Of a stretch of DNA of 64,000 nucleotides, positions 23,601 through 34,772 are shown piece by piece. The stretch spans positions 283,663 through 347,662 of the forward strand of contig CAJNDS010002543.1 of NCBI GenBank assembly GCA_905221605.1, read 5' to 3'. The position numbers and the translations under genes are program-made. The notes beneath the pieces were generated by a model. It saw only the letters and a program-made list of their open reading frames with translations. It ran no database searches and was not told where the DNA came from. Positions within the stretch are counted from its first letter, which is position 1; the number at the start of each line of letters is the position of its first letter. This stretch comes from Symbiodinium natans (lineage: Eukaryota > Sar > Dinophyceae > Suessiales > Symbiodiniaceae).

Positions 23601-24754
23601 CGGATGCTCTCTGGTAACAAGGAGTGGATGCTCTGTGAAGTGAAAATCGACATAACACTCATCACCTCTCCTATGAGAGCCTGAAGCAGCCACAACCGGA
23701 ACTTCCTCAGAAGTGGCCGAGTGCATTGGGGAAAGCTTTGTATCCGTCTTGCCGGTGAATCGAAGAGAAGCATGCGCCGCAGTGCATGCTTCTGTTGCTG
23801 AAGAGCCAGCCACTGCGAACCATACAGGCTCCCTTTAATCTCAATGGTGCTGACACGACGTGCGCATAACTTGTGGTGTGAGCTTGCTTGATGAACGTTC
23901 GCTCACGCATGAATCATGCTTCACAAGCTCCGTGAACCGCTGAAAGCTTCACTCCAACTCCCGCAGCGGGGCGTCCATCTTTCCATGCGTGGCTGGGGCT
24001 TCTTGGAAATCGCCGAAACACATTTCTGCATATTGGATGACACAACTAACAGAGCAACCTTTTGTTCCAAGACCTAATGGCCACAGTTCAGTGACTCTAC
24101 TTTGTGATGGACAGAGCCCCGACGAGGCTTGCCCGCGCGTATCAACTTGTGAATTCCTGAAAGGACGTTCTGCGGGTGGAGTGGGTAGGGGAGGTGAGAG
24201 GGGGAGCTGGGAGAAGGGGGCGAGGAGAAAAGGCATGATTGATTCACACCGGTCCAACATCTGAGATCCCTGGAGCGACCATGTTGGTCATCTCGAGAGA
24301 ATTCACGACACGCCTTGATTGTTTAGTTGTGACTCTCGAAATGCCCCGCCATGCTTGCCGATTTTGGGGATTCGGGCTGCGGAGTAGGTTTGAGTTTCAG
24401 GGCCCCAGATGACATTTCATCAGATCACGGACTGCGGAGAGCCAAAAACTGCAAGGCCCTCAAGTCCGGTTTGAAAAAGACCCGGGTTGCCTCTACAGCG
24501 CTCTGCAAGCATGGCCCATTCCCACCACACAAACCCTAAACCCGAAACCCTCAACCCTAAACCCTAAACCCTAAACCCCAAACCCTAAACCCTAAACCCT
24601 AAACCCCAAACCCTAAACCCCAAACCCTAAGTGCCCACACCACAGGGCATTAGCCAGGCATCCCAGGGAGAGGTCGTGGATCCAGGTCAGGTTCTGACTC
24701 CGCAGGGCGAGGTGCGCCGCGTCCGCCGGACTCCACTGGACATGATAGGGGCTC
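17674..24754 (-). CDS. WD40/beta-propeller repeat protein, multi-exon, partial
   Basis: WD40 proteins are propeller scaffolds for protein complexes; nothing here shows the specific partner. Exons on the minus strand: 24626-24754 (YHVQWSPADAAHLAL), 23072-23317 (HVFKWSPDGTKLALLTGS), 22860-23028 (LALKVWSSTQWNVHLATALD), 22721-22828, about 22609-22660, about 22444-22583 (PIGAAFSDDLSDMAVATW), 20279-20347 (EVASLAWHPSGLHLAVARHD), 19077-19122 (SQSVWILHFEEVQQ), about 18900-19008, 18424-18521 (GDLLACGDATGTLRVITREG), 17870-17929 (DGSPVWAVCVD), 17767-17795 and 17674-17712. Codon phase matches at the joins 23072/23028, 22860/22828, 22721/22660, 19077/19008, 18424/17929, 17870/17795 and 17767/17712. Some ends (24626, 22609, 22444, 18900) are uncertain and exons are probably missing between 20.4 and 22.4 kb. 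Introns range from 31 nt to about 2 kb and hold telomeric repeats, a minisatellite and an inverted-repeat element. Start and stop were not identified. Confidence 0.75.
17713..17766 (-). repeat. Intron opening with degenerate telomeric repeats, WD40 gene (54 nt, GT-AG)
   Basis: Sense strand GTTTAGGGGTGAGGG, TTTAGGG, TCTAGGG, then TGTTGTTCTTCAAG as 3' end; joins exons in phase 0. Confidence 0.55.
17796..17869 (-). repeat. Intron opening with telomeric repeats, WD40 gene (74 nt, GT-AG)
   Basis: Sense strand GTTTAGGG and two more units, then unique sequence and a pyrimidine-rich end GTGTCTTTTCAG. Splicing completes an ACT codon (A|CT). Confidence 0.6.
17981..18007 (+). repeat. Interstitial telomeric tract followed by a G run
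   Basis: Three TTTAGGG units, then a run of Gs leading into an inverted-repeat element. Confidence 0.85.
18003..18200. mobile_element. Two abutting inverted-repeat elements
   Basis: CCTTATT ... TACTAACAGTCCTTA at 18015-18055 is repeated inverted as TAATAAGGACTGTTAGTA at 18084-18101; from about 18107 the sequence matches the 53187 family. Confidence 0.5.
18294..18358 (-). repeat. CCCTAAA tract flanked by a 15-bp near-perfect direct repeat
   Basis: CCTCACA(A)AGGGCCCT occurs at 18294-18309 and again at 18344-18358, enclosing four telomeric units. It looks like a target-site duplication. Confidence 0.6.
18366..18419 (+). repeat. Interstitial telomeric tract, degenerate
   Basis: TTTAGGG with GCTAGGA and GCTAGGG variants, in a WD40 intron. 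Confidence 0.85.
18556..18655 (+). repeat. Interstitial telomeric tract (TTTAGGG)n
   Basis: About 14 units within a WD40 intron. A further degenerate tract lies at 18841-18889. Confidence 0.92.
20176..20272. mobile_element. MITE-like element, CTATACTCCCC family, copy A
   Basis: 97 bp with ends CTATACTCCCC and GGGGGATATAG. The core AGAACCTTAATAAAC ... TAATATCCTCTTGGGTTT matches copy B. It lies six bases inside the intron that follows WD40 exon 20279-20347. Confidence 0.7.
20360..20424 (+). repeat. Interstitial telomeric tract (TTTAGGG)n
   Basis: About nine units, just upstream (minus sense) of the CTGCAG acceptor of WD40 exon 20279-20347. Confidence 0.92.
20780..21150 (+). repeat. Degenerate ~34-bp minisatellite, copy 2
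   Basis: Same unit as at 3.1 kb, more diverged, lying in a WD40 intron. Confidence 0.8.
21606..21688 (+). repeat. Interstitial telomeric tract (TTTAGGG)n
   Basis: About 11 units in a WD40 intron. Confidence 0.92.
22661..22720 (-). repeat. Telomeric-repeat intron of the WD40 gene (60 nt, GA-AG)
   Basis: Sense strand begins GATGTAGGG, then TTTAGTAGGG and five TTTAGGG units, ending TGGCAG. Splicing completes a Val codon (G|TC). Confidence 0.65.
23029..23071 (-). repeat. Telomeric-repeat intron of the WD40 gene (43 nt, GA-AG)
   Basis: Sense strand GATTTAGGGTCTAGGG, two more TTTAGGG units, then CCCGGTTTAG. The acceptor AG is part of a TTTAG unit. Flanking exons read ...VWEVWLLE and VSVLALKVW in phase 0. 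Confidence 0.7.
24531..24625 (-). repeat. Interstitial telomeric tract (CCCTAAA/CCCCAAA)n
   Basis: About 13 units; on the minus strand it reads GTTTGGGGTTTAGGG directly after WD40 exon 24626-24754. Confidence 0.92.
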
Positions 24755-24775
24755 CTGCGCATACCCGAAGGGGGG

Positions 24776-24896
24776 GCTAGGGTTTAGGGTTTAGGGTTTA
24801 GGGTTTAGGGTTTAGGGTTTAGGGTTTAGGGTTTAGGGTTTAGGGTTTAGGGTTTAGGGTTTAGGGTTTAGGGTTTAGGGTTTAGGGTTTAGGGTT
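24776..24896 (+). repeat. Interstitial telomeric tract (TTTAGGG)n
   Basis: About 17 perfect units upstream (minus sense) of the same exon. Confidence 0.94.
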
Positions 24897-25375
24897 CGTA
24901 TACCTAAATAGGGAATACTCGGACCTTAAAGTACCTCTAAAATGAATACAACAATATGGTACATGGACCCTCAGGGATAGGCAAGGAAGGACCCGCCCAA
25001 CGCCCCAAATCGGGAGCCTTGCAACCCTATTGACCGGAAACAAGGTTTCCCCGCCCTAGTCCAAACCATGGAATGCCAGCGCAAGGTCAGAACACAGAAC
25101 CTTGATCCGTGCACCCTACTCACGCCTGCGGGTCGATTTGGAGTAGTCCAGCTCCGACTGAATTCGCAGAGTACTCCCGCTGACTATCACGACTCCTTAG
25201 ACTCTTGGCTCACGCCAGGTTGTAAGGACTGACTTGCATCATTTTACAGATTCCTGCCGGGTAGCCTGGCTTACTTCTGAGATCCCATTTCCAGAACCCT
25301 GAGCTGAAAGCCACACTACCATCCAGATCTCGAGATCCTTTGGGCTGAATGGAAAAGAAAAAGAGAGACTGAGAG

Positions 25376-25411
<36 letters not shown>

Positions 25412-27754
25412 GCATTGAATGAGAGTCACCGCATTGGAGCTAGACGGGTATACCCTTCATTCATGATGTGTATGTGGTGCGTCATGACAGGTTCGTGGTC
25501 CATAGCTACTTGAGCTACTACCTACGACAGACTTTAGCTACTATGCAGCTGGCAGATCCAAAATGCCACTTGCCAACCTAGGCATATGATATTCGCCTGC
25601 TACCAGCAGGCAAAATGTAGCGGCAGCGGCGTGCAAAATCTAAGCTAACCAACATGCTTAAGACCGCAACCACATGGTACATCCCCACCAAAAAAAACCT
25701 GAAACCTTTGGCACCCCGGATGAAAAGCAAAACCCTGACTACTAAAAGACAATGCATCCACGGGAAAGGTTTGCAGCCCGGAGTCGCGCGGGCTTCGGGT
25801 TTAGGGCTCATGGACATGTTAACACAGTAGATGCTGTTTAGATTAAAGAGCTCCGCACCAAGCATGCTGGCTCTTCTTGGGCGACTGAGTGCTTGGAATT
25901 GAGAGGTTCAAACTCAACCACCGGCCATAAACCCGGAACCAACTCTCCAAACCAACCAAACCTGTCAATAACGCCTTCTGCAATCCAAAGGGCGGCTCTC
26001 CACGACTACAGCAATGGACCCCGACGACAGGGCCACAAGGTCCTCTGCGTGCTGGGCCGTCAGTTCAGGCTGAGACACCAGAGACTTGGGCTTACTGAGC
26101 CCAGGTCTTCGGACAGGCTTTGTTCAGTTGACGCTCTCGTTTTTCTGTCACTACAGGGCTTGGAGGCTCCAAGTTTTGGTGTGTGGGAGAAAAAGGCTCG
26201 GACGTATCTGCTTTCTGGATTTTTTTCTGCAGGCTCCCATTGAAGGCCTCGGTGAGCTTGGCGGGGGTTCAGCGCAGTAGGGTTGCGCTGAATGATTGAA
26301 ATCCGAGCACCTGTTTAATTAATACCCCCAGATGTAAAGAGTTTTTTTGTCCGGAAGCCCGCCGGAAGACTACTTTCCATTAGGGGGGATTTCGTATGGG
26401 AAAAACCTCCCACATTTAAAAAAATTGTTTTCGGGGGGGTCCAAAAATCTGTCGGCAAGCTTCTTGTTTTGCTTGCGGAGATGTGAAGCTACAGCACCTC
26501 AGGGATCTGCAGCCGACTTAATGGGTTTGTATTTTAATGGGGAGGCGCGCGACAGGTGTTGGGGTCGGGGTATGTTTCGCGGGTATGTTTCGGGGGTATG
26601 TTTCGGGTATGTTTCGCGGCATCATGAGCTACTTTATCTGCAATTTCGGGGGTATGTTACGGGGCATGTTTTGGGGGTATGTTTCGGGGTATGTTAGGGG
26701 GTGTGTTTCGCGGGTGTGCAACCCGTGTGCCCTTCTTAAACCTGAGCCCCCCAAAAAAACACAAACCCATTTGTTTTTAACAGAGAATCAATGCAGGGCC
26801 ATGGTCCAATTAATTATTGCGGAACCCTGCCTTCCTTATTGCGGGGGGGGGGGGGGGGGGGGGGGCCAATTAAACAGGTGCTCGGATTACTTCGAAAGAT
26901 TAGTTTGGATTTGGACTGTTGAATGTGAGGTTTCGGATAACAGAGAAGGAAATGATCGTTTCCTATAATAGAGGGTGTTTCCCACAAACATGATCACAAT
27001 TGCTTGCGAACCCAACGCTGCCGTCAACATTCTGAACTTGCAGGAAGCGACGGGCTCGGGGATGTGCGATTCAGCAGATTATGTAAAGCGTCTGGGGGTT
27101 AGATTATCTTTAAAAGGTTTCGGAAGCGTGAGAGAAGGGGTGCGGTCAAGTACCAGCCCTTCTCTCAGAGCTCGAGGGCAAAGAGCTCGTAATAAAGCGA
27201 CACTAACACTGTACAGTTTGAGCTGCCAAAGTTGTCTGCAATTCCGAGGACAGCTTCGCTTCTGCATTCGTGACTGTGGCAGAAACTCCGGGGTGCAGAA
27301 GCCGACACCAACGCTTCCCAAGCCCCAAACCAGTCCAGCGCGGTGTCGTGGAGGCTCTCAACTGTGGCCCAGTCCGGAAGGGTCTCGCCCTGCAAGTAAA
27401 ACTCTGCACGCACGCACACAGAGGCACACACAGCATGCAGGTCACACGCAACTTTCTGCACTTTGACTGCAGGATCCCGGGTCCAGAGCCCTGTTGGAAT
27501 ATGCGAGAGATGAAGAAGCACCAATCCCCTGTGCCGAGTTTAGGAACCTGAGGACCCATTCTCTTGGCCCCGCGGTGCAAAAAGCTGAGGCAGCCGAGGA
27601 TACTGTCCAGGATAGTTGATAACATGCCTAGGGTTTCCCCAAGTATTTCTATGAGGACGCATGTGTTGCTTGTGTAATGATCCCGGGCAGTTCGAGTTCG
27701 AAACAATCAAAGGATCCCAAAAAACCAGGAAACCCAGTATTCCCACCCCACCTT
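24897..27754. other. No confident gene
   Basis: Includes a GGGTATGTTTCGGG-type degenerate repeat (26560-26720) and a long G run (26844-26864). Confidence 0.5.
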
Positions 27755-27776
27755 ACCTAAACCCTAAACCCTAAAC
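27755..27776 (-). repeat. Interstitial telomeric tract (CCCTAAA)n
   Basis: Three units abutting a candidate exon. Confidence 0.85.
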
Positions 27777-27888
27777 CCCCAAACTCTGCCAAATCGAAAG
27801 ACAACTTTAAGTCGAAGGGGCATCTTGAAGGATTCGGACTTCTTCACCCGGCAAACCTGATGGTCATGTAGGGGCTTTCGGCGTGCTT
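27777..27888 (-). CDS. Candidate internal exon, unknown protein
   Basis: 112 nt, fully open (RRKPLHDHQVCRVKKSES ... VVFRFGRVW), basic. Acceptor ACGGTAG lies 9 nt after a CCCTAAA tract (minus sense), and the donor is GG|GTTTAGGG at the start of the next tract. The plus strand is partly open too, so strand is not fully settled. No family recognised. Confidence 0.45.
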
Positions 27889-27896
27889 CTACCGTG

Positions 27897-27935
27897 GGTT
27901 TAGGGTTTAGGGTTTAGGGTTCAGGGTTTAGGGTT
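27897..27935 (+). repeat. Interstitial telomeric tract (TTTAGGG)n
   Basis: Five units on the other side of the same candidate exon. Similar short tracts lie at 28670-28708 (+), 30013-30031 (-), 31083-31104 (+) and 31652-31682 (+). Confidence 0.88.
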
Positions 27936-28068
27936 GGCTTATGGATTCCGACTTTCCTAACCTAGAGACTGCCGGCGAGCTTTAAGGGCTCCTGGGGCAA
28001 ACTCCTGTGTTGTGGGTATGGGCCTCTCGGGGATGGGATGGCTACTCTTTTCAGAAAAAAATCCCACG

Positions 28069-28174
28069 ATATTAGGGGGGGGGGGGGGGGGTACCTTATT
28101 GAGGTCCTTATTCTAAGGGGATCCTACTATTTGGGTCGATCTTCGGGGTACCTTTTGATCGAAACCCCCCATTT
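28069..28174. mobile_element. Short inverted-repeat element, same family as 53187
   Basis: Long G run, GTACC, GGATCCTACTATTTGGG and an AACCCCCCATTT end. Confidence 0.55.
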
Positions 28175-28705
28175 AGAAAAACCCAAAGAGACAGCTCAAT
28201 CGCGATCCTCATTGCCGGGCTGTTCATCTTTATTGCCTATTCAGGGTTCCTCTTTTGACGGTCCAGGACCGGGTGCCAGCAGTTCTGCTTCTCACTTTGG
28301 AGATTTTCGGACGCTCTCATGCGAATCTTTGCCTGGTTGCGGATTGCACAAATCGAGCCCGGACTCATGCCCAGAAGTGCCTAGGGCCAGACGCTTGTAG
28401 AACCAAACGGGTTCGCAGAAAAAATCATCATATGGCTGGCTGAGCTCCTTGTGACCCAGAGCCACTACCTTCGTAGCTGGCGCTGCCATGCCATGACTGC
28501 CATGATTGCCAATCTTCAACCCCAGGGGGGCCCAAAGAAAAGCTATGAAAAGCTCTTATGCCCGACCAAGAGAGCCCTATAGACTTGGGCCCGGGATCCA
28601 CGACGTCTCGGTCTACCCCAGGCCCGCATACCCTTCAATAAGCCCCTACATAAGAAGCCCGTACTAGGGCTTAGGGTTTAGCGGTGTAGGGTTTAGGGTT
28701 TAGGG

Positions 28706-28869
28706 TTCCAAGAGACCGCCCAGAAGGCCCCATTGACCAGTCTCGACCGAGGTGCCGAGACGCTCGGCTGCAATCTGCTTCAATTGGCCTACCTCCAGTC
28801 TAGGAGCCCCGGCAAGTTTCAGGGCGTTGAACAGGTCAAAAGGCTCAGGGCCCAGAGACAATAGTTTTG
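28706..28869 (-). CDS. Candidate exon, unknown protein
   Basis: Open frame LSLGPEPFDLFNALKL ... QLKQIAAERLGTS ... WGLLGGLLEP after a CTGACCAG acceptor. The frame reaches a TAA inside CCCTAAA; the real donor may be GGCG|GTCTC just before. Composition is protein-like, with no family recognised. It may belong to the same minus-strand gene as neighbouring candidates. Confidence 0.42.
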
Positions 28870-29734
28870 CTGGTCAGTTTCGGGTCTCTGTGATGCTCTT
28901 GCAAAAATATGTAGCCAGATACAGCCAACCCACAAAACCTCGAGCCATGAACGATGACCCTAAAGCCGCATGGCCTAGATATCAAGACCATGACAATGAA
29001 CGTGTTTGTCTCTAAATAGATTGTTTCAAGATGTTTCAAGGTTCAGGCTAAGCACAGCTTGTCGAGGAATGTGGACGTATCCACCTCCCTTCCAGAGACT
29101 CACCTTAGGAAGCCTTGAGAGACCTAGAAGCAAGGCTAAGCAAGGGTATTAAAACGTTGTCACTGTGCGCCGTTCCCGTGTGCTGTGCGCTGTGTGTCCT
29201 TGCGGTATGTGACGAGTTCCTTGCAGATGTCTCGTGACGCGCGCGCTGCTCATCGTCGGCTGAATGCTGTGCGTGCCTTTCCGATTGGTTTCGCGACTGT
29301 CATCCGCGGCGGCCAAAGACTGTCAAGCCCATGTACGTGCTCTAGCCAGAAGCCTAAGGCCAGAAAGTCCAAACAACACGACCAGTCCGAAAAACCACAG
29401 CCCACGGTGGATAGCTGGATGCGTGCCTGGCAAGATACCCTTCCGTATGTCGAGAGGCATCTCGGTCTTTCGGCGTGAGTGCATGCCATGGTTCATGATG
29501 CTTTCGGAAGGTAAGGCATATACAGTACTATGCGCATCTTGGAGCTTAACGGTTCAGGGTTTCACTGAGGTGCTGCGGCAGGCCTGCTCCGTTCTTGGCA
29601 GAGACAAGGCGAGAGACTTGCCTGTTGGCGAAAAGAGGGACAGGGGCCATAAGGAATTGAGGTGCCAGGCTTTACATGCAAAGCCTCACAACCTGCTTGG
29701 CATGTGTGTGTGTGTGTCAGAGAGAGAGAGAGAG

Positions 29735-29768
<34 letters not shown>

Positions 29769-30818
29769 GGAGAGAGAGTGTGTGTGCGTTTGCGCTTGTA
29801 TCTGCATTTCTTGTTTGAGCGGGTTAAGATGTGATGACTAGACCCTGAGCTCAGCAATGGGTGCCTGAGACCAGCGACACAGAAAGCTCGATGTCAACCG
29901 GCTCTCCTGCAAAAATCGAGCTGCTGCGAAAGCTTCAGAGCCTCTACACATCTCCGAACCCTACAGGAACCCCATGTGATCAACACCTCACCTAGGCCGC
30001 GGAGAGGTGACCTAAACCCTAAACCCTAAACCGGGCATCATCCCCTGAACCCCAGACGCGTCCCACACCCATTCGGAGCTTTCGGCTTGCCCACCTTCAT
30101 CGGGAGCCATGGTTGCAACAGACACCTCCTTCCTGGGCCAATTCTTGAAGAAAGGGGGCTTCAAAGGCTTAAGGGGCTATGAGCCTACACGAAGCAGGGT
30201 GTTCTTTCATGCTTCAGGAGCCTTAAGATCTTGGAATCCTTTTTCTACATTGTGTTAAAGACCCAGGGCCCAAGAGCCGAGACGTTTCGGAGGCAAAGCA
30301 ACAATTAACCTCACGCCTCAAAGTGACCGGTCTGACATGCCTACAGCTGAGCGGCTGACCGCGCTTGAAACACGAAGCTAAAGGCAAGGTGTCACCCAGC
30401 GAGTGCAGGCTATGAACTGATGCACACGAGACCGCTTCTCCGGTGTGAAGACGTGAGATACATGCGAAAGCGAGGAGATTACAGTTGAGGAGAGTGAAAC
30501 ACAAGTAGAATGGTACAAGTGATGTGAACCCTCGAACGCCCGGAAACATGGTTTTGGGTGTCCAAGAACGGAAGCTCCACCCTGCAAACCGACTGAATTC
30601 TTGAGCATGCAAGGTTGTCCATCTCCGCCTCCGAGGCTTCAGGAAACTCATGCGTGGAAGGGTGTTCTTGCCCAAAAAAACCGGCTGAAGCTCGCAAAGG
30701 TCAGGGAAAAGAGGTTTGGGTCTAAAGCTGTTCGTGGGCGTGGTTCGTTCTCGGCGGCGCGGAAATGTGTCTTGGATGTGGGATGCATGGCCAGCAACTT
30801 GAGGCTAAGAAACCCTAA

Positions 30819-30933
30819 ACTACTATTTGCTTAAGAACGCCCAAAGAGTAAGAATATTAATCCTTATATTACCCTTGATAAGGAAGAGTTTTTTGTCTTT
30901 TTTTTTGGGGGGGGTTCTTAAGCAATTAGTAGT
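30819..30933. mobile_element. MITE-like element with 20-bp inverted ends
   Basis: Ends ACTACTATTTGCTTAAGAAC and its inverse GTTCTTAAGCAATTAGTAGT, one mismatch in 20; 115 bp. Confidence 0.7.
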
Positions 30934-31679
30934 AAAACCTAAGCCCTAAACCTTCTAACCTCAGCTTCTGTCCAGGCAGAAGGTCAAGCTTGAGGCATGT
31001 GTTTTTTTTGCCCTGAAGTGTGCAAAATGGGCTGTCCCGCTGGACATTCCACCTTGTACGTTGCGGCAACGGGCAATACATTTTAGGGTTTAGGGTTTAG
31101 GGCTTCAGCTCCAACTTCCTTTGAACCTGGGTTTGGACGCCACAAACAAACGTGATGGGCTGATAAGCGGCTCATCCTGGGCCATGGCGTCTGAGTATGG
31201 GGTGAAACCGCGCCAAACTCCGGCGAACCAGCTACGAAGTTCTGGTGGTCTTGTGAAGGATGGGAAACGTCAAACTTGAGACATTCTCGGGGGGCTCTGA
31301 GCACAGGTTCCTGCAACTTAACAACAGGAACTGACAGCAACCCATGAGAAACTCTTCGGAAAACGATGGGTCTCAGCATGGGCTTTTGAGTGTTTCAGCA
31401 TCAATGCAAGTGGGTCTCGAAGCCAAAACGGCAAAGGATTTGCCTGCAATGTGCCTGCATCCAAGGCAGTGCCCACTGGAAGCCCAAGGGGGCTAAAGAG
31501 GCGCAAAGCACAGCATTCGGCTCTAAAAACCCCCAAACCCCCCCCCCCCCCAAGCACAGGCTACGTAAATATCTCTGAACTGCTGTATCACGACGAACCA
31601 AGAACACCTCCAACAGTAAGGCGACATATCGACTCCGGAGGGCTGAAAAACGGTTTAGGGTTTAGGGTTTAGGGTTTAG

Positions 31680-31990
31680 GGTGGTTCCCGAGGCAAGGAG
31701 CTAATGCGCCGCAAGAGAGTTAGACCTTGGGAGTTTGCTGCCAGTTCCAACAATCCCTGCGTCCTGGCGCGCGGCAGGATGATCTTTCGATCAGCGCGCA
31801 CCTCGCGGCCGGAACGCCCTACAGCCTGACCTCCAGGCCTCACTCCATCACTGGATAGGGTGCGGGGCTTTGGAGTGTCCGTTCTTGGGCAGGAGGGCTG
31901 TGTGGAGCTTGAGTCTGACTGGGCCATGGGCCTGAAGGCCAACCTCTGAGAGGGCTCGCTCAAGGTGTCGAAATTTGGAGTTCGTGCTCG
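31680..31990 (-). CDS. Candidate exon encoding a Ser/Pro/Arg-rich segment
   Basis: About 310 nt open, starting after GACCCTAG with RTPNFDTLSEPSQRLAF and ending LLRRISSLPREPP at a telomeric TAA. It looks disordered. A further open stretch, possibly the next exon, lies at 31107-31270. No family recognised. Confidence 0.4.
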
Positions 31991-33369
31991 CTAGGGTCCA
32001 CTGGGCTTAGGATTTTTGTGGCAGAAGATCTTTCGAACTTCCTCACGACTTGCAGAGACTCATGGTCATACTTGTTGTCGTCCGGGGCTCAAGCACAGCA
32101 AGGCTCATGCTCTTTTTTGCTGAGAGGCATTGGCGTCGATCATATGCATGGATGGCAAAGGTCGAAAACCTCTGGGCACTGCCGCAGGAACAGATCATGG
32201 GTGCAGAGCAGCTCTACCGAAATGACACGTGCCTCGCAAGAGAGCATGGATAGTTGAGCCCTCCCATCAAGTCCCTCAACCCAACCCGAAATAGTTGTTT
32301 AGTTCCTTCTCTTCTGGCAGCTGCAGCCTTCTTTGGGCATGCAAACGCCGAAGTGCTTCTACTGGGCAGGCCGCTCCCTGCCAAGTTGGTCAGAAACTGG
32401 CCTTCGGTGTCCTGCACGATTCGCTATAGAAATCATCCTATCTGGCAGGTGTTCCAAGAGGGCGCGCAGCAAACTCAGACACACAGTCCAATGTTTTGCG
32501 CGTATCTGCTCTCGGGGGCCTGTCGAGCTGCAGATGCTCTGCGAGACGTCTTAAGCAGCCTTCTCCCACAGCTGCCTAGAATTCCTTGGAACATTGAATG
32601 TTGATGGAGTTGAAGCGCATAGCCAAATTAAGGTTAATAAACGACTGAAGATCCTACACCGCCCACACCCTGGTTTCGGGAGAAGCCGCCTTTGACATAA
32701 CCGACTCCAACGCCCCCACGTCCTGCTCGTGAGTTGAGGACAGCCTCAGGCGCCGGGCTCCCGCGATTTGGGAGATTGAGACATACACTTGTTCCTGGCA
32801 GTGTATTCTCGCTTTCGTTTCGTGACGAATTGCGGGGTTCAGAGTGTGAGCATCGGCGGGAAAGAGGTATGGAAGATCAGGCTTGGGATTGCGGGTCAGA
32901 TACAGTTTCTGGCCTGGCCTCGATTAAAGGTGTAGGGACTCTATCCTGCTAAGACATGGCCTTGCGGATCTTTTCCTCCTTGGCTGCGATGGGAAGGCTG
33001 ATCTCCTGGCCAGAAAGGACTGCCCCGACCCTGTGTTTATTGCCCGTGTGGGCCCTCTCAGATTTGTGTATCTTGTCCAGCTGACTGAATTAGGCTTGAG
33101 AAAAGCGGCATCTTCACACTATCAGCCACTGGCACCATGGATCTAGATTTGGGCGTCAAAGTGATCCCAAAGAATCAATGCGTTGGCCGGCCATCATGTT
33201 GCCTTCGCACAAGCTGCTGCCGCTGTCGTGAGGTGTAGTTAACATGCAGCAAGCCGAAGCAGCTGTTGTTTTTCTTCGTAAGCCTAAAGCATCCTAAAGC
33301 TGGCTTCCTGAAGCCGTTTTAGAATGCCCAAGCTGAATGCCCGAAACATCACACCGCAAACCCGAACCG

Positions 33370-33373
33370 CTAC

Positions 33374-33406
<33 letters not shown>

Positions 33407-33476
33407 ATGATTATTCTTATTATTCTTCTTCTTTGTTTTCATCAGCATCATCATCATCATCACCATCATCATCATG
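33370..33476. repeat. ATC/CAT trinucleotide microsatellite
   Basis: Two CAT runs with an ATT-rich centre. Other simple repeats: TA 10936-10986, GA 25368-25407, TG/GA 29704-29800, TA 42296-42322, CT 42913-42949, GTGC-type 61470-61540. Confidence 0.9.
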
Positions 33477-34223
33477 AGACAAGGTCGTGGGCTTGTGCGA
33501 AGATGACCGTCGGGTCGGCACCAGCCGAGCCACAACTAAGCCATTCCCGGAAGCACCAGAAATCTCATCGAGATCCATGTGGCTGCTGGGTTTATGGGTC
33601 CCCGTGTCCCGCTTTAACAAGTGGACTAAGTAGACGTCAGTTGCTGTAGCGTCCATGTGGCATCCATGAAACAGCAGCAATGCGCAGTCAGTGTGTGTGT
33701 GTGAATACATAATGTGTTGTGTGTGAATTGTGCCGTGTGTGTTCATTCGGATGGCGCTGCTGAATGCCCCACCTGGAGCTCTGAGCGGCTTCTTCTTTCG
33801 CTTGGGTGGTGCTCTGCGGTCACCTGGACAAACGGGTTTGGTTTCTGACCTCATGTCTGACCGGGCTACCTTGCTTGGTGCTCTAGGGGCTCCAGCGCTG
33901 GCAGTCCTTTGTAAAGTGTGCTGAGGCGTTGCGAGGGCTCAACGTCTAGCCGCAATCCACTGCGTGCGAGTTCGACAGCTCACTCGGGAATCGACAGCAA
34001 CTAACACTTGACATGCGTGGGTGGGGCAAGAGTTCCTTAAGTCTCAGTCTACTTCGGAAACACCCCCCCCCCTAAATGAACTGCAAAGGATGCATTGTTG
34101 AAGGATGCCGCGGATACCCCAACAACTACGGAAGTATAGGTTGCACGTGCTATGCTCATGTCTCTCGATCTGCTACACAAAGGGATTCCGCAAGTCTCTG
34201 GAGGATGCAACCTCCAACTCCCA

Positions 34224-34306
34224 AACCCTAAACCCTAAACCCTAAAAACAAAAAAACCCTAAACCCTAAACCCTAAACCCTAAACCCTAAACCCTAAACC
34301 CTAAAC
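34224..34306 (-). repeat. Interstitial telomeric tract (CCCTAAA)n
   Basis: About 11 units with an A-rich interruption, abutting candidate exon 34307-34419. Confidence 0.92.
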
Positions 34307-34419
34307 CCCGAGTCGGCCCTCCTCGCTATAACGCAGCGCACCTTCGCTCCGCTCAGAAGGGGGATGCTCAGGACACGCCTGCGAATCGCCCGCGCAGCTC
34401 GTTCCATGGATTCAGGGTC
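34307..34419 (-). CDS. Candidate exon, basic segment
   Basis: 113 nt open: DPESMERAARAIRRRVLSIP ... VRCVIARRADS. Acceptor AACTAG follows a CCCTAAA-like tract and the donor is GG|GTTTAGGG, the telomeric-intron signature. No family recognised. Confidence 0.45.
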
Positions 34420-34521
34420 CTAGTTGCTCATCTCTTTGGTTTAAGGTTTAGGGTTTTCGGGGTTTTGGCAGCAAAGCTCGTGCGCCTGGCGTGTTGCCTT
34501 GGGGCGAGAAAAACCTGAGTT

Positions 34522-34531
34522 AATTAGCCTT
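34522..34531 (+). repeat. Candidate 5' target-site duplication of the LINE
   Basis: AATTAGCCTT, identical to 41812-41821 at the other end of the element. Confidence 0.65.
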
Positions 34532-34772
34532 TTAAGGGTTGTTGCTCAAAGGTAACAGCGGGCTTCCGAGCCTCCAGAGTGCAGCTACCTTCCCGTGGTT
34601 GGCCTTGTTAACTTCGGTGGGGAATAACTAAACGCTGCATTTGCTCATGTGGTTTCTTTTATTCCTTTTGATTAACTTCACATGGTGCCCACTCACCATT
34701 GGAGAAGCGTGTACCACAGTTCGTAGCGCGGGAAGGTGTGCATTCTGGCTCCCTTTTCCCTGCCTGGCTGCA

